Shown here: positions 37,327 to 46,661 of the stretch, piece after piece | Numbering within the stretch: the first letter of the stretch is position 1 | Layout: each line of letters starts with the position of its first letter | NCBI GenBank assembly: GCA_020053475.1 | Contig: JAGVNC010000018.1 | Coordinates: forward strand, 1 to 54,472 | Direction of reading: 5' to 3' | Length of the DNA stretch: 54,472 nt | From: Candidatus Omnitrophota bacterium | GTDB taxonomy: Bacteria; Omnitrophota; Gorgyraeia; Zapsychrales; Zapsychraceae | The notes under the pieces: model-generated | Database searches by the model: none | Told to the model about the DNA's origin: nothing | What the model saw: only the letters and a program-made list of their open reading frames with translations | Made by a program: the position numbers and the translations under genes

Positions 37327-37860
37327 TTACAATTTCTCCACTTGCCAATATTCCATCTCGACTAATGTCGAGCGACCAAAAATGGAAACACTGACTTTTA
37401 ATTTACCTCGGTCCGGATGAACTTCCATAACTTGCCCATTAAAATTAGCAAACGGCCCTTGGGAAATCCGGATCGATTCTCCAATATCAAATGTCACTTT
37501 AGGTGTCGGTTTGGTTTCCGTGTCCTCGGTGCGTTGTAAAATAGAATTCACTTCTTCTTCCGAAATGGGGGTTGGTTTGCGTCCCGGGCCAATAAAACCG
37601 GTGATGCCGGGCGTTGTTTTGACAAGATACCAACTTTCTTTGGTCATGTCCATTTTAAGCAAAATGTAGCCGGGAAAGAATTTACGCGAGGTAATCCGTT
37701 TCTTTCCTCCCCTAATTTCCGACACTTGTTCTGTGGGGACAATAATTTCCCCAACATAATTTTTTAATTCCGTCGTTGCCATTTTGCTTGCTAACCCAGC
37801 TTTGGCTTTTTCCTCTGATCCTGTCTGGGTATGGACAACATACCATTTCATATTACTCAT
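37327..37860 (-). CDS. nusG: Transcription termination/antitermination factor NusG
   Basis: NusG binds RNA polymerase and couples it to Rho or ribosomes. The NGN domain begins [20 protein letters not shown], includes [33 protein letters not shown], and a KOW domain follows ([21 protein letters not shown]). I use the ATG at 37858-37860 (177 residues); a GTG two codons earlier and an ATG three codons later are also in frame. AAGG and GTAGAG lie upstream. Confidence 0.97.
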   Translation of the reverse strand: MSNMKWYVVHTQTGSEEKAKAGLASKMATTELKNYVGEIIVPTEQVSEIRGGKKRITSRKFFPGYILLKMDMTKESWYLVKTTPGITGFIGPGRKPTPISEEEVNSILQRTEDTETKPTPKVTFDIGESIRISQGPFANFNGQVMEVHPDRGKLKVSVSIFGRSTLVEMEYWQVEKL

Positions 37861-37867
37861 AACCACT

Positions 37868-38053
37868 CTACCTTATTAATAAGCTCAAAAATTTTGAAAG
37901 AGCGAGATCTATTGTCCCAATATAAATTCCTAATATCGCCGCACTAATCAGAACGACCCAGGTGGCCTCAATCAATTCACTGCGTGTCGTCCAAGAAACT
38001 TTTTTTAATTCTGAAGCGACTTCCATTACAAATTTTTTTATTTTACCAATCAT
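37868..38053 (-). CDS. secE: Protein translocase subunit SecE
   Basis: The 61-residue protein is the minimal single-span SecE. The amphipathic helix VMEVASELKKVSWTTRSELIEAT precedes one membrane helix. It stabilises SecY. It sits between tRNA-Trp and nusG, the classic order. Confidence 0.95.
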   Translation of the reverse strand: MIGKIKKFVMEVASELKKVSWTTRSELIEATWVVLISAAILGIYIGTIDLALSKFLSLLIR

Positions 38054-38086
38054 CGGCTCTTATAACCTTTGATTTGATTATCAGCA

Positions 38087-38160
<74 letters not shown>

Positions 38161-38174
38161 AAAAGCGGTAGCCA

Positions 38175-38342
38175 TCACTTTTTGACCTCACGATGCAATG
38201 TATGCTTTCGTAAAAACGCACAATACTTTTTTAATTCCAAGCGCTCAGGATGTTTTTTCTTATCTTTCGTCATCGTGTAATTAATTTTTCCCGACTCTGT
38301 GCATTGTAAATGGATTGGTTCACGATTTGCTTTTTTAGCCAT
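38175..38342 (-). CDS. rpmG: 50S ribosomal protein L33
   Basis: This 55-residue protein lies between the two tRNA genes. It reads [20 protein letters not shown], then [20 protein letters not shown], then [16 protein letters not shown]33 often binds zinc with two CxxC pairs; here only C14 and C41 remain (CTES and CAFL), so zinc binding is probably lost. The ATG at 38340-38342 and TGA at 38175-38177 are clear. Confidence 0.95.
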   Translation of the reverse strand: MAKKANREPIHLQCTESGKINYTMTKDKKKHPERLELKKYCAFLRKHTLHREVKK

Positions 38343-38401
38343 GACTTAATTCCTTATTCTTGTGCGCTCTTGGGTTGCCCTTCAATCCTCGAGGGGGAAA
38401 A

Positions 38402-38474
<73 letters not shown>

Positions 38475-38573
38475 AGACCCTTTACAGGAAACAATAAATC
38501 TGGATGATAGTTGATGAATTGCAATAACTTAGGGATTAAACAACGAAGAAATCCCGACCTAAATAGTTAATAA

Positions 38574-38601
38574 AGTATAACTAATATTATTTATTTGTCA
38601 A
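38574..38601 (-). promoter_or_regulatory. Sigma-70-type promoter of the tRNA-Thr/rpmG/secE/ribosomal superoperon
   Basis: On the minus strand a consensus -35 TTGACA (38601-38596) and -10 TATACT (38579-38574) are separated by 16 bases. Transcription would begin near 38567, about 90 bases before tRNA-Thr. The leader carries a GGGATT...AATCCC inverted repeat. The bases just after the -35 (AATAAAT) are the same as in the rpsA promoter. Confidence 0.8.
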
Positions 38602-38660
38602 GTTTTTTATTGGGATATTCCAGGAACCTAATTAGTTTAAACTGCTGAAGATAGGAATAT

Positions 38661-39824
38661 TCAGGCCCCCCGGACAATCTTCATAAAACGTCTCTTCCCG
38701 ACCCTCAAAATACCCGATGAAACAGGTGTATTTTCACTAAGAATTCTTTGCCCATCCAGAGTAACCGCTCCTTGCTGAATCAAACGCCGAGCTTCATTTT
38801 GAGAAGACGCCATTTTCGTCTGGACAAGGACACCCACAAAGCTGACATTGACTTCTTTGGAAAATCGAGCCTCTTGAATGTCTTGTGGGTTCTCTTTTTG
38901 GCTAAAAATCCTTTCGAACCCCTCTTGCGCCTTGATCCCTGCCTGAAGACCATGGAATTGACCGACAATGATTTGGGCCAATTGAAGCTTAGCGGCCTTG
39001 GGATGCATGTTTTTAACCGCTTGCAAATTCTCATCCGTCAGAAATTCGTAATATTTGAGCATTAACTCGTCATTAATCGACATCACCTTCCCAAAGATTT
39101 CCTGAGGGGCTTCATTGATCCCAATATAATTGCCTAACGATTTGCTCATCTTCTGGACGCCATCGGTTCCTTCAAGTAAGGGCGTCATGATCACCACTTG
39201 TGGCTCTTGGCCTCGACGGGCTTGCAACTGCCGGCCCATGAGCAAATTAAATTTTTGGTCTGTTCCTCCTAATTCAATATCCGCCTTTAAATGAACAGAA
39301 TCGTAACCTTGCAGAATCGGATAAATGAACTCCAAAATGCTAATTTCGCGGTTTTGTTCATAACGTTTTTTAAAATCAGCCCGGGCGAGCATCTGAGCCA
39401 CCGTGACTTGCATTGTTAATTCTAATAGTCGCGGAATAGACAGCTTATCCAGCCAGGTACTATTAAAAACAACTTGAGTTTTTTTAGGGTCCAGGATCTT
39501 AAAGACCTGGGCCTTATAGGTTTTAGCATTCTCCTTAATTGTCTGTTTGTCTAACTTGGGGCGAAGATGGTCCTGACCGGTTGGATCACCAATCTGAGCC
39601 GTAAAATCCCCGATGAGAAAGTAAACCGTGTGCCCTAAATCTTGCAATTGTCGTAATTTTCGCAAAAGGACGACATGCCCCAAATGGATATCCGGGGCGG
39701 TTGGATCAAATCCTGCTTTGACGCATAATTTTCTTTGGGTGTTAAACTTTTTGGAGAGCTCTTCGATATTAATAATCTCAGAGGTGCCGCGCTGAATGTG
39801 TTCGATTGTCGATTGAATGTCCAT
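38661..39824 (-). CDS. tyrS: Tyrosyl-tRNA synthetase
   Basis: This class I synthetase charges tRNA-Tyr. Length 387. The HIGH-type motif is HLGHVVLL near residue 49, the tyrosine-binding [16 protein letters not shown] follows, and KMSKSLGN is the KMSKS loop. A C-terminal S4-like RNA-binding domain ([18 protein letters not shown]) is present. The ATG has a palindrome arm (GGCGGGGC) in place of a normal ribosome-binding site, 10-18 bases upstream. No clear terminator lies between its stop and the superoperon promoter. Confidence 0.97.
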   Translation of the reverse strand: MDIQSTIEHIQRGTSEIINIEELSKKFNTQRKLCVKAGFDPTAPDIHLGHVVLLRKLRQLQDLGHTVYFLIGDFTAQIGDPTGQDHLRPKLDKQTIKENAKTYKAQVFKILDPKKTQVVFNSTWLDKLSIPRLLELTMQVTVAQMLARADFKKRYEQNREISILEFIYPILQGYDSVHLKADIELGGTDQKFNLLMGRQLQARRGQEPQVVIMTPLLEGTDGVQKMSKSLGNYIGINEAPQEIFGKVMSINDELMLKYYEFLTDENLQAVKNMHPKAAKLQLAQIIVGQFHGLQAGIKAQEGFERIFSQKENPQDIQEARFSKEVNVSFVGVLVQTKMASSQNEARRLIQQGAVTLDGQRILSENTPVSSGILRVGKRRFMKIVRGA

Positions 39825-39835
39825 CGCTAGAAAGC

Positions 39836-39873
39836 GCCCCGCCTTCCCTAATTTCTCATGGTAGGCGGGGCTT
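39836..39873. repeat. GC-rich palindrome between rpsA and tyrS (copy 3 of the AAGCCCCGCC family)
   Basis: GCCCCGCC (39836-39843) and GGCGGGGC (39864-39871) form a perfect 8-bp stem around a 20-base loop. The minus strand begins TAAGCCCCGCC as in the copies near 11.5 kb and 0.1 kb. It ends only 11 bases upstream of the tyrS ATG, so its arm may affect tyrS translation. Confidence 0.6.
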
Positions 39874-39912
39874 ACATTGAAAAGAATTTAACAAAGGAAG
39901 AAACGCGGATGA

Positions 39913-41460
39913 TTAAAGTCGAGTGCTGACGCCGATTTTCATTTGCTCAACATCCACCTTAATGATCTTGACCCTGAGCTTATCGCCCGGCTTCAGTTGA
40001 GAAGCTTTTTCTTTGTCAATTTCCGAAGAGTAAACCAAGGCTTCAACTTCATCTTCCAATTTGACGAAAACACCAAAATTAGAATTTAAAACGACCTCAG
40101 CATCCACTTCCGAATTGATGACATATTTCTCGGCCAATCCCGGCCAAGGATTATCACCAATCTGCTTTAATCCTAGATTGATTTTACGGTTGTCTGGGTC
40201 GACGGCAAGGATCGCGACTTCGATTTCCTGCCCTTTGGCAAGGATGTCTTGAGGATGATTGACCTTACGCGTCCACGACATATCCGAGATGTGGATCATG
40301 CCTTCTAACCCTGAATCTAATTCGACAAAAGAGCCATAATCGGTAAATCCGCGCACTTTCCCTTTGACTTTTGAACCGACTTGATAATTTTTGGTAGCTT
40401 CCAGCCAAGGATTTGATTCCAATTGTTTCATGCTCAAAGAAATCCGTTTGGAATCCTTATCCACGTTGATAATTTGGACCTCGACTTCGTCGCCTACCTT
40501 AAACATCTCTTGAGGGTTGACCAATTTCTTCTGCCAAGTAATTTCGGAGGAATGCAACAACCCTTCAATTCCTTTTTCCACTTCAACAAAAACGCCATAC
40601 GGCATCACGTTGACGACTTTCCCTTTGACTTTGGTCCCTGTGGGATATTTATCATAAATCCCATCCCAGGGATTATTAACAATTTGTTTTAAGCCTAACG
40701 AAACCTTGGAGTTATTTTGATCAAAATCCAAAATAAGGACCTCAATGCGGTCGCCAATCGAAACGATTTCGGAAGGATGGTTGATTCTTGACCAGCTCAT
40801 ATCGGTAATATGTAAAAGCCCGTCGACGCCTCCCAGATCGATAAACGCACCGAAATCCGTAATGCCTTTGACCGTCCCCGTACGTCGTTGGCCCTTTTGT
40901 AACTGTTCCCAAAGCTTCCCGCGGACCAAATCACGTTCTTTTTGGACAACTTCACGGCGGGACACAATAAGATTTCGTCGCAGTTTATTTAATTTCGCGA
41001 CTTGGAATTTATATTTGTGGGACATGATTTCATGGGCAGAAATGCCTTTAAACGCAGATAAGGACATCGGCAAAAAGGCTTCGACACCTTCCACATCAAC
41101 GATAAAACCACCTTTGACCTGTTTAACGATCCGTCCTTCTAAGACATCGCCCTCATTGATGGTATCACCCATCTTCATCCAGCCTCTAAGCTTTTCAGCC
41201 TTTTGGCGGGACAAGATCAAGCGGCCCTCATCATCTTCAATTGACTCAATGAAGACCTCGACCTCTAGGCCGGGCTTGAGCATCTCCATGTTGCGAAATT
41301 CTTCAATCGGGACAAATCCTTCAGACTTAAATCCGATGTCAACCACCGCCTCCTTGGCGTTGTAATTGACGATCTTTCCTTTGACAATTTCCCCTTCCTT
41401 AAAATCAATGAAGGTTTCATTGTACATTTCTGTCATGACAGATTGTTTCTGTTGATCCAT
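39913..41460 (-). CDS. rpsA: 30S ribosomal protein S1
   Basis: S1 unfolds mRNA and promotes initiation. The 515-residue protein contains six S1 repeats (for example GEIVKGKIVNYNAKEAVVDIG, QRRTGTVKGITDFGAFIDLGG and GSKVKGKVRGFTDYGSFVELD), ending soon after the sixth. I start at the ATG at 41458-41460 because AGAGGA lies 8-9 bases before it; an ATG 8 codons earlier would overlap that site. The gene has its own promoter at 41598-41625. Confidence 0.97.
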   Translation of the reverse strand: MDQQKQSVMTEMYNETFIDFKEGEIVKGKIVNYNAKEAVVDIGFKSEGFVPIEEFRNMEMLKPGLEVEVFIESIEDDEGRLILSRQKAEKLRGWMKMGDTINEGDVLEGRIVKQVKGGFIVDVEGVEAFLPMSLSAFKGISAHEIMSHKYKFQVAKLNKLRRNLIVSRREVVQKERDLVRGKLWEQLQKGQRRTGTVKGITDFGAFIDLGGVDGLLHITDMSWSRINHPSEIVSIGDRIEVLILDFDQNNSKVSLGLKQIVNNPWDGIYDKYPTGTKVKGKVVNVMPYGVFVEVEKGIEGLLHSSEITWQKKLVNPQEMFKVGDEVEVQIINVDKDSKRISLSMKQLESNPWLEATKNYQVGSKVKGKVRGFTDYGSFVELDSGLEGMIHISDMSWTRKVNHPQDILAKGQEIEVAILAVDPDNRKINLGLKQIGDNPWPGLAEKYVINSEVDAEVVLNSNFGVFVKLEDEVEALVYSSEIDKEKASQLKPGDKLRVKIIKVDVEQMKIGVSTRL

Positions 41461-41597
41461 AACGTTATTCCTCTTTCCCCTCATCTAAATTTTCCTTGGA
41501 CTTTGATCTAAGGAATGTCTTCCTTTGGATTAGACCCTTCTCTAAATATATCGGACATTTAGAAAAAAGCCTTGAGGAAGATGTGAGCGAGTCCTAC

Positions 41598-41625
41598 ATT
41601 ATCCCAAAATTCATTTATTTGTCAA
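41598..41625 (-). promoter_or_regulatory. Sigma-70-type promoter of rpsA
   Basis: On the minus strand TTGACA (41625-41620) and GATAAT (41603-41598) are separated by 16 bases. It lies in the 188-base gap between plsC and rpsA, giving a leader of about 130 bases. The first 13 bases, TTGACAAATAAAT, are identical to the superoperon promoter near 38.6 kb. The leader also contains AAGGAA/TTCCTT-type inverted repeats near 41505-41535. Confidence 0.78.
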
Positions 41626-41648
41626 TTAAAAATTATGAGGCAAACCGA

Positions 41649-42239
41649 TTACCGTTGGCGAGAAAGAGAAACGATTGTTTCCATGATTTGGCGGGCCATG
41701 TCTTCGTAAGAAGCGTTGGGGGGGAAATTGATGGGTGGACCGATCTTTACCTTGACATGACCGCGGCGAAACCATTTAGTCCCGGGAGGCAAAACATTAT
41801 CAGACCCTTCAATATAGGCCGGCAACACAGGGCATCGGCTTTTACCGGCGATAAATCCTACTCCAGGCAAAACTTCTTGGGGGCTTAGACTTGTTTTACG
41901 CGTTCCTTGCGGAAAGACGACAACCGGACATCCTTTTTTGAGCCTCCTTAATGTCTCACGAAGGGCGCCAAAGTCGGAAGAATCGCGCTTGATCGGAAAA
42001 GCCCCGACCTGATAAAGCCAAAACGCAAGAAATTTATTTCGAAAGAGCTCTTCCTTTGCGACATAACTGAACCTTCTCCAGACTGAAAGTCCTAATATCT
42101 GAGGATCGACATAACTGGCATGATTACTCGCTAAAATAAAACTTCCCGAACGTGGAATATATTCTGTCCCAATATAGGTTGTCCTAAAGGAGAGGTTAAA
42201 AATGGTCTTGGTCAGGATATAAGCAATCCAGTAGATCAT
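41649..42239 (-). CDS. plsC: 1-acyl-sn-glycerol-3-phosphate acyltransferase (PlsC family)
   Basis: The 196-residue membrane-associated enzyme converts lysophosphatidate to phosphatidate. The HX4D motif is NHASYVDPQ near residue 39, and FPQGTRKT is the second family motif. The N-terminal IYWIAYILTKTIFNL is hydrophobic. It lies upstream of rpsA, as in many bacteria where plsC sits between cmk and rpsA, but cmk is not present here. Confidence 0.9.
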   Translation of the reverse strand: MIYWIAYILTKTIFNLSFRTTYIGTEYIPRSGSFILASNHASYVDPQILGLSVWRRFSYVAKEELFRNKFLAFWLYQVGAFPIKRDSSDFGALRETLRRLKKGCPVVVFPQGTRKTSLSPQEVLPGVGFIAGKSRCPVLPAYIEGSDNVLPPGTKWFRRGHVKVKIGPPINFPPNASYEDMARQIMETIVSLSRQR

Positions 42240-42265
42240 AGAGAAGGGATCGAGACGATTTTAGA

Positions 42266-43690
42266 TTATTGCCTTAAAAGACTCTCGCCGAACTTAATGA
42301 GCTCTTTGGCGCGTTTGGCAGATTTTGATTCGGCATACGCACGGACAAGCGGCTCTGTTCCGGAAGGCCTTAACATGATCCAGCTTTCGTCTTCGCAGAT
42401 CAATTTGACGCCGTCGATATCAATCGCCTTGACGACTTTTTTACCTAAAATATCTTTAATGCTTCTAAAGCGCTCCGTATCAAATCGTCCCTCGCCTAAT
42501 TTTAAATCGCGGCGCTCATAATAATAGCGGCCAAATTCCTCTTCCATTTCTCTTAAGATCACTTTGATATTTTTCTTTTGATAAACCATCATTTCTAAAA
42601 GAAGAATCCCGGCGAGTGTTCCATCGCGTTCGGGGATATAGTCCTGAACGCCCATCCCGCCTGCCTCTTCACCCCCGGCGACAATCCGTTCGGTAATCAT
42701 TAAATCCGAAATGTACTTAAATCCGACAGGCGTTTCATATAATTTAAGCCCCAATTTTTTGGCAATGTTATCGATCATGTTTGTTCCACAGACGGTTTTC
42801 ACAACCCCGCCGCGACGGCCGCGATTACGCACCAAATGAAGGATGAGAAGGCCCAAAATCTTCTGGGGATGGATAAATTCTCCGCCGGCAGCCACAGCGG
42901 CGATGCGATCGGCGTCCCCATCAAGGACCAAGCCTAAATCGAATTTTTCCTCACGCATGCGCTGCAAAATGCCTTTCAAATTTTCCACGACAGGTTCGGG
43001 CCGCCCGCCTTCAAACGAGGGGTTCACATCATCTCGCATTAATGTATAACGAATCATTGTTCCTTTTAAAACACGTTCCAACAAGCGTCCACCGCTTCCA
43101 TGCATGACATCCTGGATAATTCTAAACTTGGCCTTCTTGATTTTCTTCAAATCGATGTAAGAACGCATGAACTTAATATAATCTTCCTTAAAATCATGGA
43201 TCACGATACTTTTGGCCTGCTGGGCCTGCTTAAAATCCATCGTTTTGACAGGTGTTTGCCCAAGATTGGCTTCCACTTTATTGGTGATATCGTTGGATGC
43301 CCCGCCCCCTTTATCCGTCTTAATTTTAACACCATTGAACTTGGCAGGATTATGGCTCGCCGTAATCATGATGCCGGCGACACTTTGTGTTTTGACAGTC
43401 CCATAACTTAAGGCAGGGGTGGGGATGGATGTATCCGAAAGATAAATTTCAATATCATTAGCGGCTAATACGCAGGCCACGGTTTGGGCGTATTCACTGG
43501 ATAAAAACCGCGTATCATACCCAACGGCCATTCTTCGTCGAGATCCTGTCTTGGGCGACAATTCTTTATTCGCCCAATCGGCAACGGCTTGGGCAACAAT
43601 CGCTACATTTTCAAAAGTAAAATTATCGGAGATGACCCCTCGCCATCCATCGGTTCCAAATTTGATCTTATCTTTTAATTGTGCTTGCAT
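42266..43690 (-). CDS. Phosphoglucomutase/phosphomannomutase family protein
   Basis: This alpha-D-phosphohexomutase has 474 residues. The phosphoserine loop is TASHNPAKFNGV with S112, the magnesium site DGDADR is at 257-262, the sugar-binding loop is GGEEAGG and the phosphate loop is RPSGTEPLVRAYAES. It interconverts hexose 1- and 6-phosphates for envelope glycans or glycogen; whether glucose, mannose or glucosamine is preferred cannot be told. I start at the ATG at 43688-43690, which has GGGAG 5 bases upstream; an earlier ATG nine codons upstream lacks this. It follows nadD. Confidence 0.92.
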   Translation of the reverse strand: MQAQLKDKIKFGTDGWRGVISDNFTFENVAIVAQAVADWANKELSPKTGSRRRMAVGYDTRFLSSEYAQTVACVLAANDIEIYLSDTSIPTPALSYGTVKTQSVAGIMITASHNPAKFNGVKIKTDKGGGASNDITNKVEANLGQTPVKTMDFKQAQQAKSIVIHDFKEDYIKFMRSYIDLKKIKKAKFRIIQDVMHGSGGRLLERVLKGTMIRYTLMRDDVNPSFEGGRPEPVVENLKGILQRMREEKFDLGLVLDGDADRIAAVAAGGEFIHPQKILGLLILHLVRNRGRRGGVVKTVCGTNMIDNIAKKLGLKLYETPVGFKYISDLMITERIVAGGEEAGGMGVQDYIPERDGTLAGILLLEMMVYQKKNIKVILREMEEEFGRYYYERRDLKLGEGRFDTERFRSIKDILGKKVVKAIDIDGVKLICEDESWIMLRPSGTEPLVRAYAESKSAKRAKELIKFGESLLRQ

Positions 43691-43720
43691 ACAAACTCCC
43701 GTCAGTTCATAGTTCATAAC

Positions 43721-44293
43721 TCATTGATAAAACTTCTGTTTATTTATATAGGCAATCACGTTATCAGGCAATAAATATTTCACCGATTTTCCAGAAGCCA
43801 AGCGCGTGCGCAAGGCGGTCGAAGAAACCTCTAAATCAATCGTGTTAGCGTAAAGAACTTTTATTTTTGCACGGGTGTTCAGGACACCACGGCGGCTCAC
43901 GACAATGAATGTCACTAAGCTTGCCAAGGTGCTGATTTCTTTCCATGTATGCAACTTAGCTAACATGTCGCTGCCGATAATAAAAAAGAATTTTGCTCCA
44001 GGATTGTATTGATCTTTCAAAAATTTGACCGTATCGATGCTATAAGATTTTCCAGACCGTTTGATTTCGCAATCGGAAACGGTAAACAACGAATTTCCTT
44101 TAACAGCCAGATTAACCATCGCCAAGCGTTGGTAAGCGGGAATAAGATTTTTAGCTGCCTTGTGGGGGGGCACATGGGATGGGACAAAAATAACTTTGTC
44201 GAGAAGAAAGTCTTCGGCGACCATCTGGGCAATGGCCAGATGTCCATTATGAATGGGGTTAAACGTTCCCCCGAGAATACCGATCCGTTTCAC
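43721..44293 (-). CDS. nadD: Nicotinate-nucleotide adenylyltransferase
   Basis: NadD makes nicotinate adenine dinucleotide in NAD synthesis. Length 190. The nucleotidyltransferase motif is GGTFNPIHNGHLAIAQ at 8-23, and the second is SSTALRTRL near the C-terminus. The start is GTG, overlapping the proA TGA as GTGA, so translation is probably coupled. The rsfS gene that often follows nadD is absent. Confidence 0.96.
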   Translation of the reverse strand: MKRIGILGGTFNPIHNGHLAIAQMVAEDFLLDKVIFVPSHVPPHKAAKNLIPAYQRLAMVNLAVKGNSLFTVSDCEIKRSGKSYSIDTVKFLKDQYNPGAKFFFIIGSDMLAKLHTWKEISTLASLVTFIVVSRRGVLNTRAKIKVLYANTIDLEVSSTALRTRLASGKSVKYLLPDNVIAYINKQKFYQ

Positions 44294-45558
44294 TGCCGAA
44301 TTTGCCCTTTCCCGTAAACGAGATATTTATAGGTCGTCAGTTCTTCTAACCCCATGGGACCACGCGCATGCAATTTATCCGTGCTGATTCCGACTTCGGC
44401 GCCAAATCCAAACTGGTACCCGTCGGTAAACCGTGTGGAGGCGTTCACATACAAACATGCTGAATCCACCGATTTCAAAAATGCTTCCGCTTCCTTTTTG
44501 TCTTCCGTGACAATCGCATCCGAATGATGCGAACCAAACATATTGATGTGATCAATGGCCTGTTGCAAATTATTCACAACACGCACGGATAGAATCAAAT
44601 CCAAATATTCTTCTTCCCAATCTTTCTCAGTGGCTTTTTTGATATCGCTTTTGACAATCTTGCGCGTCATCGGACATCCGCGGATTTCAACACCTGCTTT
44701 CTTAAAATCAGCAATCATGCCCGGCAGAAAACGAATCGCGCTATCGCGATGAACGAGCATCGTTTCCATGGCGTTGCACACGCCCGGCCGCTGGACTTTC
44801 GCGTTATAACAAATGGCGTGGGCTTTATTTAAATCGGCAAATTCGCTCACGTATGTATGGCAAACTCCCTTGTAATGCTTAATCACCGGAATGGTCGAAT
44901 GCTGAGCCACAAAATGAATCAGCCCTTCTCCTCCACGAGGAATCACCACATCGACATATTGATCCAACCCTAACAAAACATGAACAGCTTGACGATCGTT
45001 TGAGGAAACTAACTGGATTGCCCCCATCGGGATCAACGTCCCTTTGAGCGCTTTCTGCAATACAGAAAATATTGCCTGATTGGAATAATACGCTTCCTTC
45101 CCACCTTTTAGAATAACCGCATTGCCGGATTTTAAACAAAGGCCAATACAATCACTGGTCACATTTGGCCGCGATTCGAAAATAATCCCGATCACCCCAA
45201 TCGGCACGCGGACTTTTTTAATGAGAAGCCCATTGGGCCGACGAAATGTTTCCATGGCCTCCCCGACAGGATCTTTTAATTTGGCCGTGTCCGACAGGCA
45301 TCTGGCCATCTCCTGAATACGCTTATCATCAAGCGTCAATCGATCGACCAAAACATTGGCATCATGCTTTCTTTGCGCCTCTTTTAAATCTTTTTGATTC
45401 TCGGCAATCAAAAATTTTTGATGGCTCAAAATGTTCTGGGCCATCTTTTTTAAAACGGCATTTTTCACCGACGTCTCAATGCCGGCGAGGACATAAGCCG
45501 CTTGTTTGGCTTCCTGGGCCATCCGAACGATGCGTTGTGTTAATTGATTTTGAACCAT
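44290..45558 (-). CDS. proA: Gamma-glutamyl phosphate reductase (ProA)
   Basis: ProA reduces glutamyl 5-phosphate to the semialdehyde in proline synthesis. The 422-residue aldehyde dehydrogenase-fold enzyme has its catalytic cysteine in QRPGVCNAMET, and the conserved VPIGVIGIIFESRPNVT and RFTDGYQFGFGAEVGISTDKLHARGPMGLEELTTYKY blocks. A good ribosome-binding site GAGGA precedes the ATG. It lies 14 bases past proB. Confidence 0.97.
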   Translation of the reverse strand: MVQNQLTQRIVRMAQEAKQAAYVLAGIETSVKNAVLKKMAQNILSHQKFLIAENQKDLKEAQRKHDANVLVDRLTLDDKRIQEMARCLSDTAKLKDPVGEAMETFRRPNGLLIKKVRVPIGVIGIIFESRPNVTSDCIGLCLKSGNAVILKGGKEAYYSNQAIFSVLQKALKGTLIPMGAIQLVSSNDRQAVHVLLGLDQYVDVVIPRGGEGLIHFVAQHSTIPVIKHYKGVCHTYVSEFADLNKAHAICYNAKVQRPGVCNAMETMLVHRDSAIRFLPGMIADFKKAGVEIRGCPMTRKIVKSDIKKATEKDWEEEYLDLILSVRVVNNLQQAIDHINMFGSHHSDAIVTEDKKEAEAFLKSVDSACLYVNASTRFTDGYQFGFGAEVGISTDKLHARGPMGLEELTTYKYLVYGKGQIRQ

Positions 45559-45572
45559 CTCTTCCTCTTCAA

Positions 45573-46661
45573 TTATCTTTTATTTAACACTAAATTATCA
45601 ACGTGGATGACTTCGAGTTTTCCTTTTTTTTCCTGAATACGATACAAATCTGTAGTGGAATAATTAATGATCCCACGCGCTAATTCTTCTTTGTCTTTGT
45701 CTTGAACAATGACAACGTCTTGTGCTTTAAAATGTCCTTCCCAGGCAGTAACACCGGGCAACAAAAGACTACGCCCGCCCTTGAGCAAAGCTTCCTTAGC
45801 CCCATGATCAATCGTTAAAGTCCCTTTAGGCTTAGCTCCAAAAGAAATCCAATGTTTACGGGCGATCATCTTCTCTTCTTTCTCAACGAACAATGTCCCG
45901 ATTTTTTCACCGTTAAGAATACGAACAAGGACTTGATCCGTTTCCCCATGCGCGATGATGCAAGGAATTTTAGATTGAGTCACAATTTTGACGGCTTCTA
46001 ATTTAGCGATCATTCCGCCCTTAGATATTTGCTTTTTCATTGTTCCACCCGCGATGCCTTCGATCTCACGGGTGATTTCCTTAATTTCTTCAAACAACTT
46101 TTTCTCACCAGCCGTTAGGTCATACAATCCTTCCACATCCGACAAAATCAACAAGAGGTCTGCCTCAATCGAACAAGCGACCAACGCTGACAGGCGGTCA
46201 TTATCACCGAATTTTATTTCATCCGTTGAGATTGTGTCGTTTTCATTAACAATCGGGACAATATTCTGTTCTAACATGGCCTGCAAAGCGTTACTGGCGT
46301 TATGATAACGCGTCCGGTTATCAAAATCATCCCATGTTAACAAAACCTGCGCGCAGCGGCTCTTGTTTTCTTTAAAAAACTTACTATACGTACTCATCAA
46401 GACGGTTTGCCCGACGGCGGCCAAGGCCTGCAACTGGGCTAATTCCCTCGGACGCTCATTGGCTTCCATCTCTCCCATGCCGAGAACGATCGCCCCGGAA
46501 CTCACCAAAACGACCTCCACTCCTTGACGCTGAACCGCACAAATCTGTTGCACAAGGCTGCGCAAATGGGCGATTTTGGGCTTCATCTTGTAAGTCGCGA
46601 TGAGGCTTGACCCTATTTTAATGACAACCCTCTTGATTGGTCTTGGGAATTTTCTTGACAT
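45573..46661 (-). CDS. proB: Glutamate 5-kinase with PUA domain (ProB)
   Basis: ProB phosphorylates glutamate, the committed and usually proline-inhibited step of proline synthesis. The 362-residue protein has an amino acid kinase domain (RVVIKIGSSLI, VLVSSGAIVLGMG, PIVNENDTISTDEIKFGDND) and a C-terminal PUA domain (KGTLTIDHGAKEALLKGGRSLLLPGV). The ATG at 46661 lies within obgE, a 49-base overlap in another frame; no later start keeps the VVIKIGSS strand intact. Confidence 0.96.
   Translation of the reverse strand: MSRKFPRPIKRVVIKIGSSLIATYKMKPKIAHLRSLVQQICAVQRQGVEVVLVSSGAIVLGMGEMEANERPRELAQLQALAAVGQTVLMSTYSKFFKENKSRCAQVLLTWDDFDNRTRYHNASNALQAMLEQNIVPIVNENDTISTDEIKFGDNDRLSALVACSIEADLLLILSDVEGLYDLTAGEKKLFEEIKEITREIEGIAGGTMKKQISKGGMIAKLEAVKIVTQSKIPCIIAHGETDQVLVRILNGEKIGTLFVEKEEKMIARKHWISFGAKPKGTLTIDHGAKEALLKGGRSLLLPGVTAWEGHFKAQDVVIVQDKDKEELARGIINYSTTDLYRIQEKKGKLEVIHVDNLVLNKR

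Noticed and set aside
38638-38660. Terminator after tyrS
   Set aside because: Only short, imperfect pairings (TTCC/GGAA) are seen and no T-run follows, so I do not call one.
40745-41365. Long plus-strand frame (206 codons) opposite rpsA
   Set aside because: The minus strand encodes a full S1 protein with six intact repeats. The plus-strand product is low-complexity, Ser/Thr/Pro-rich, as expected of an antisense shadow.
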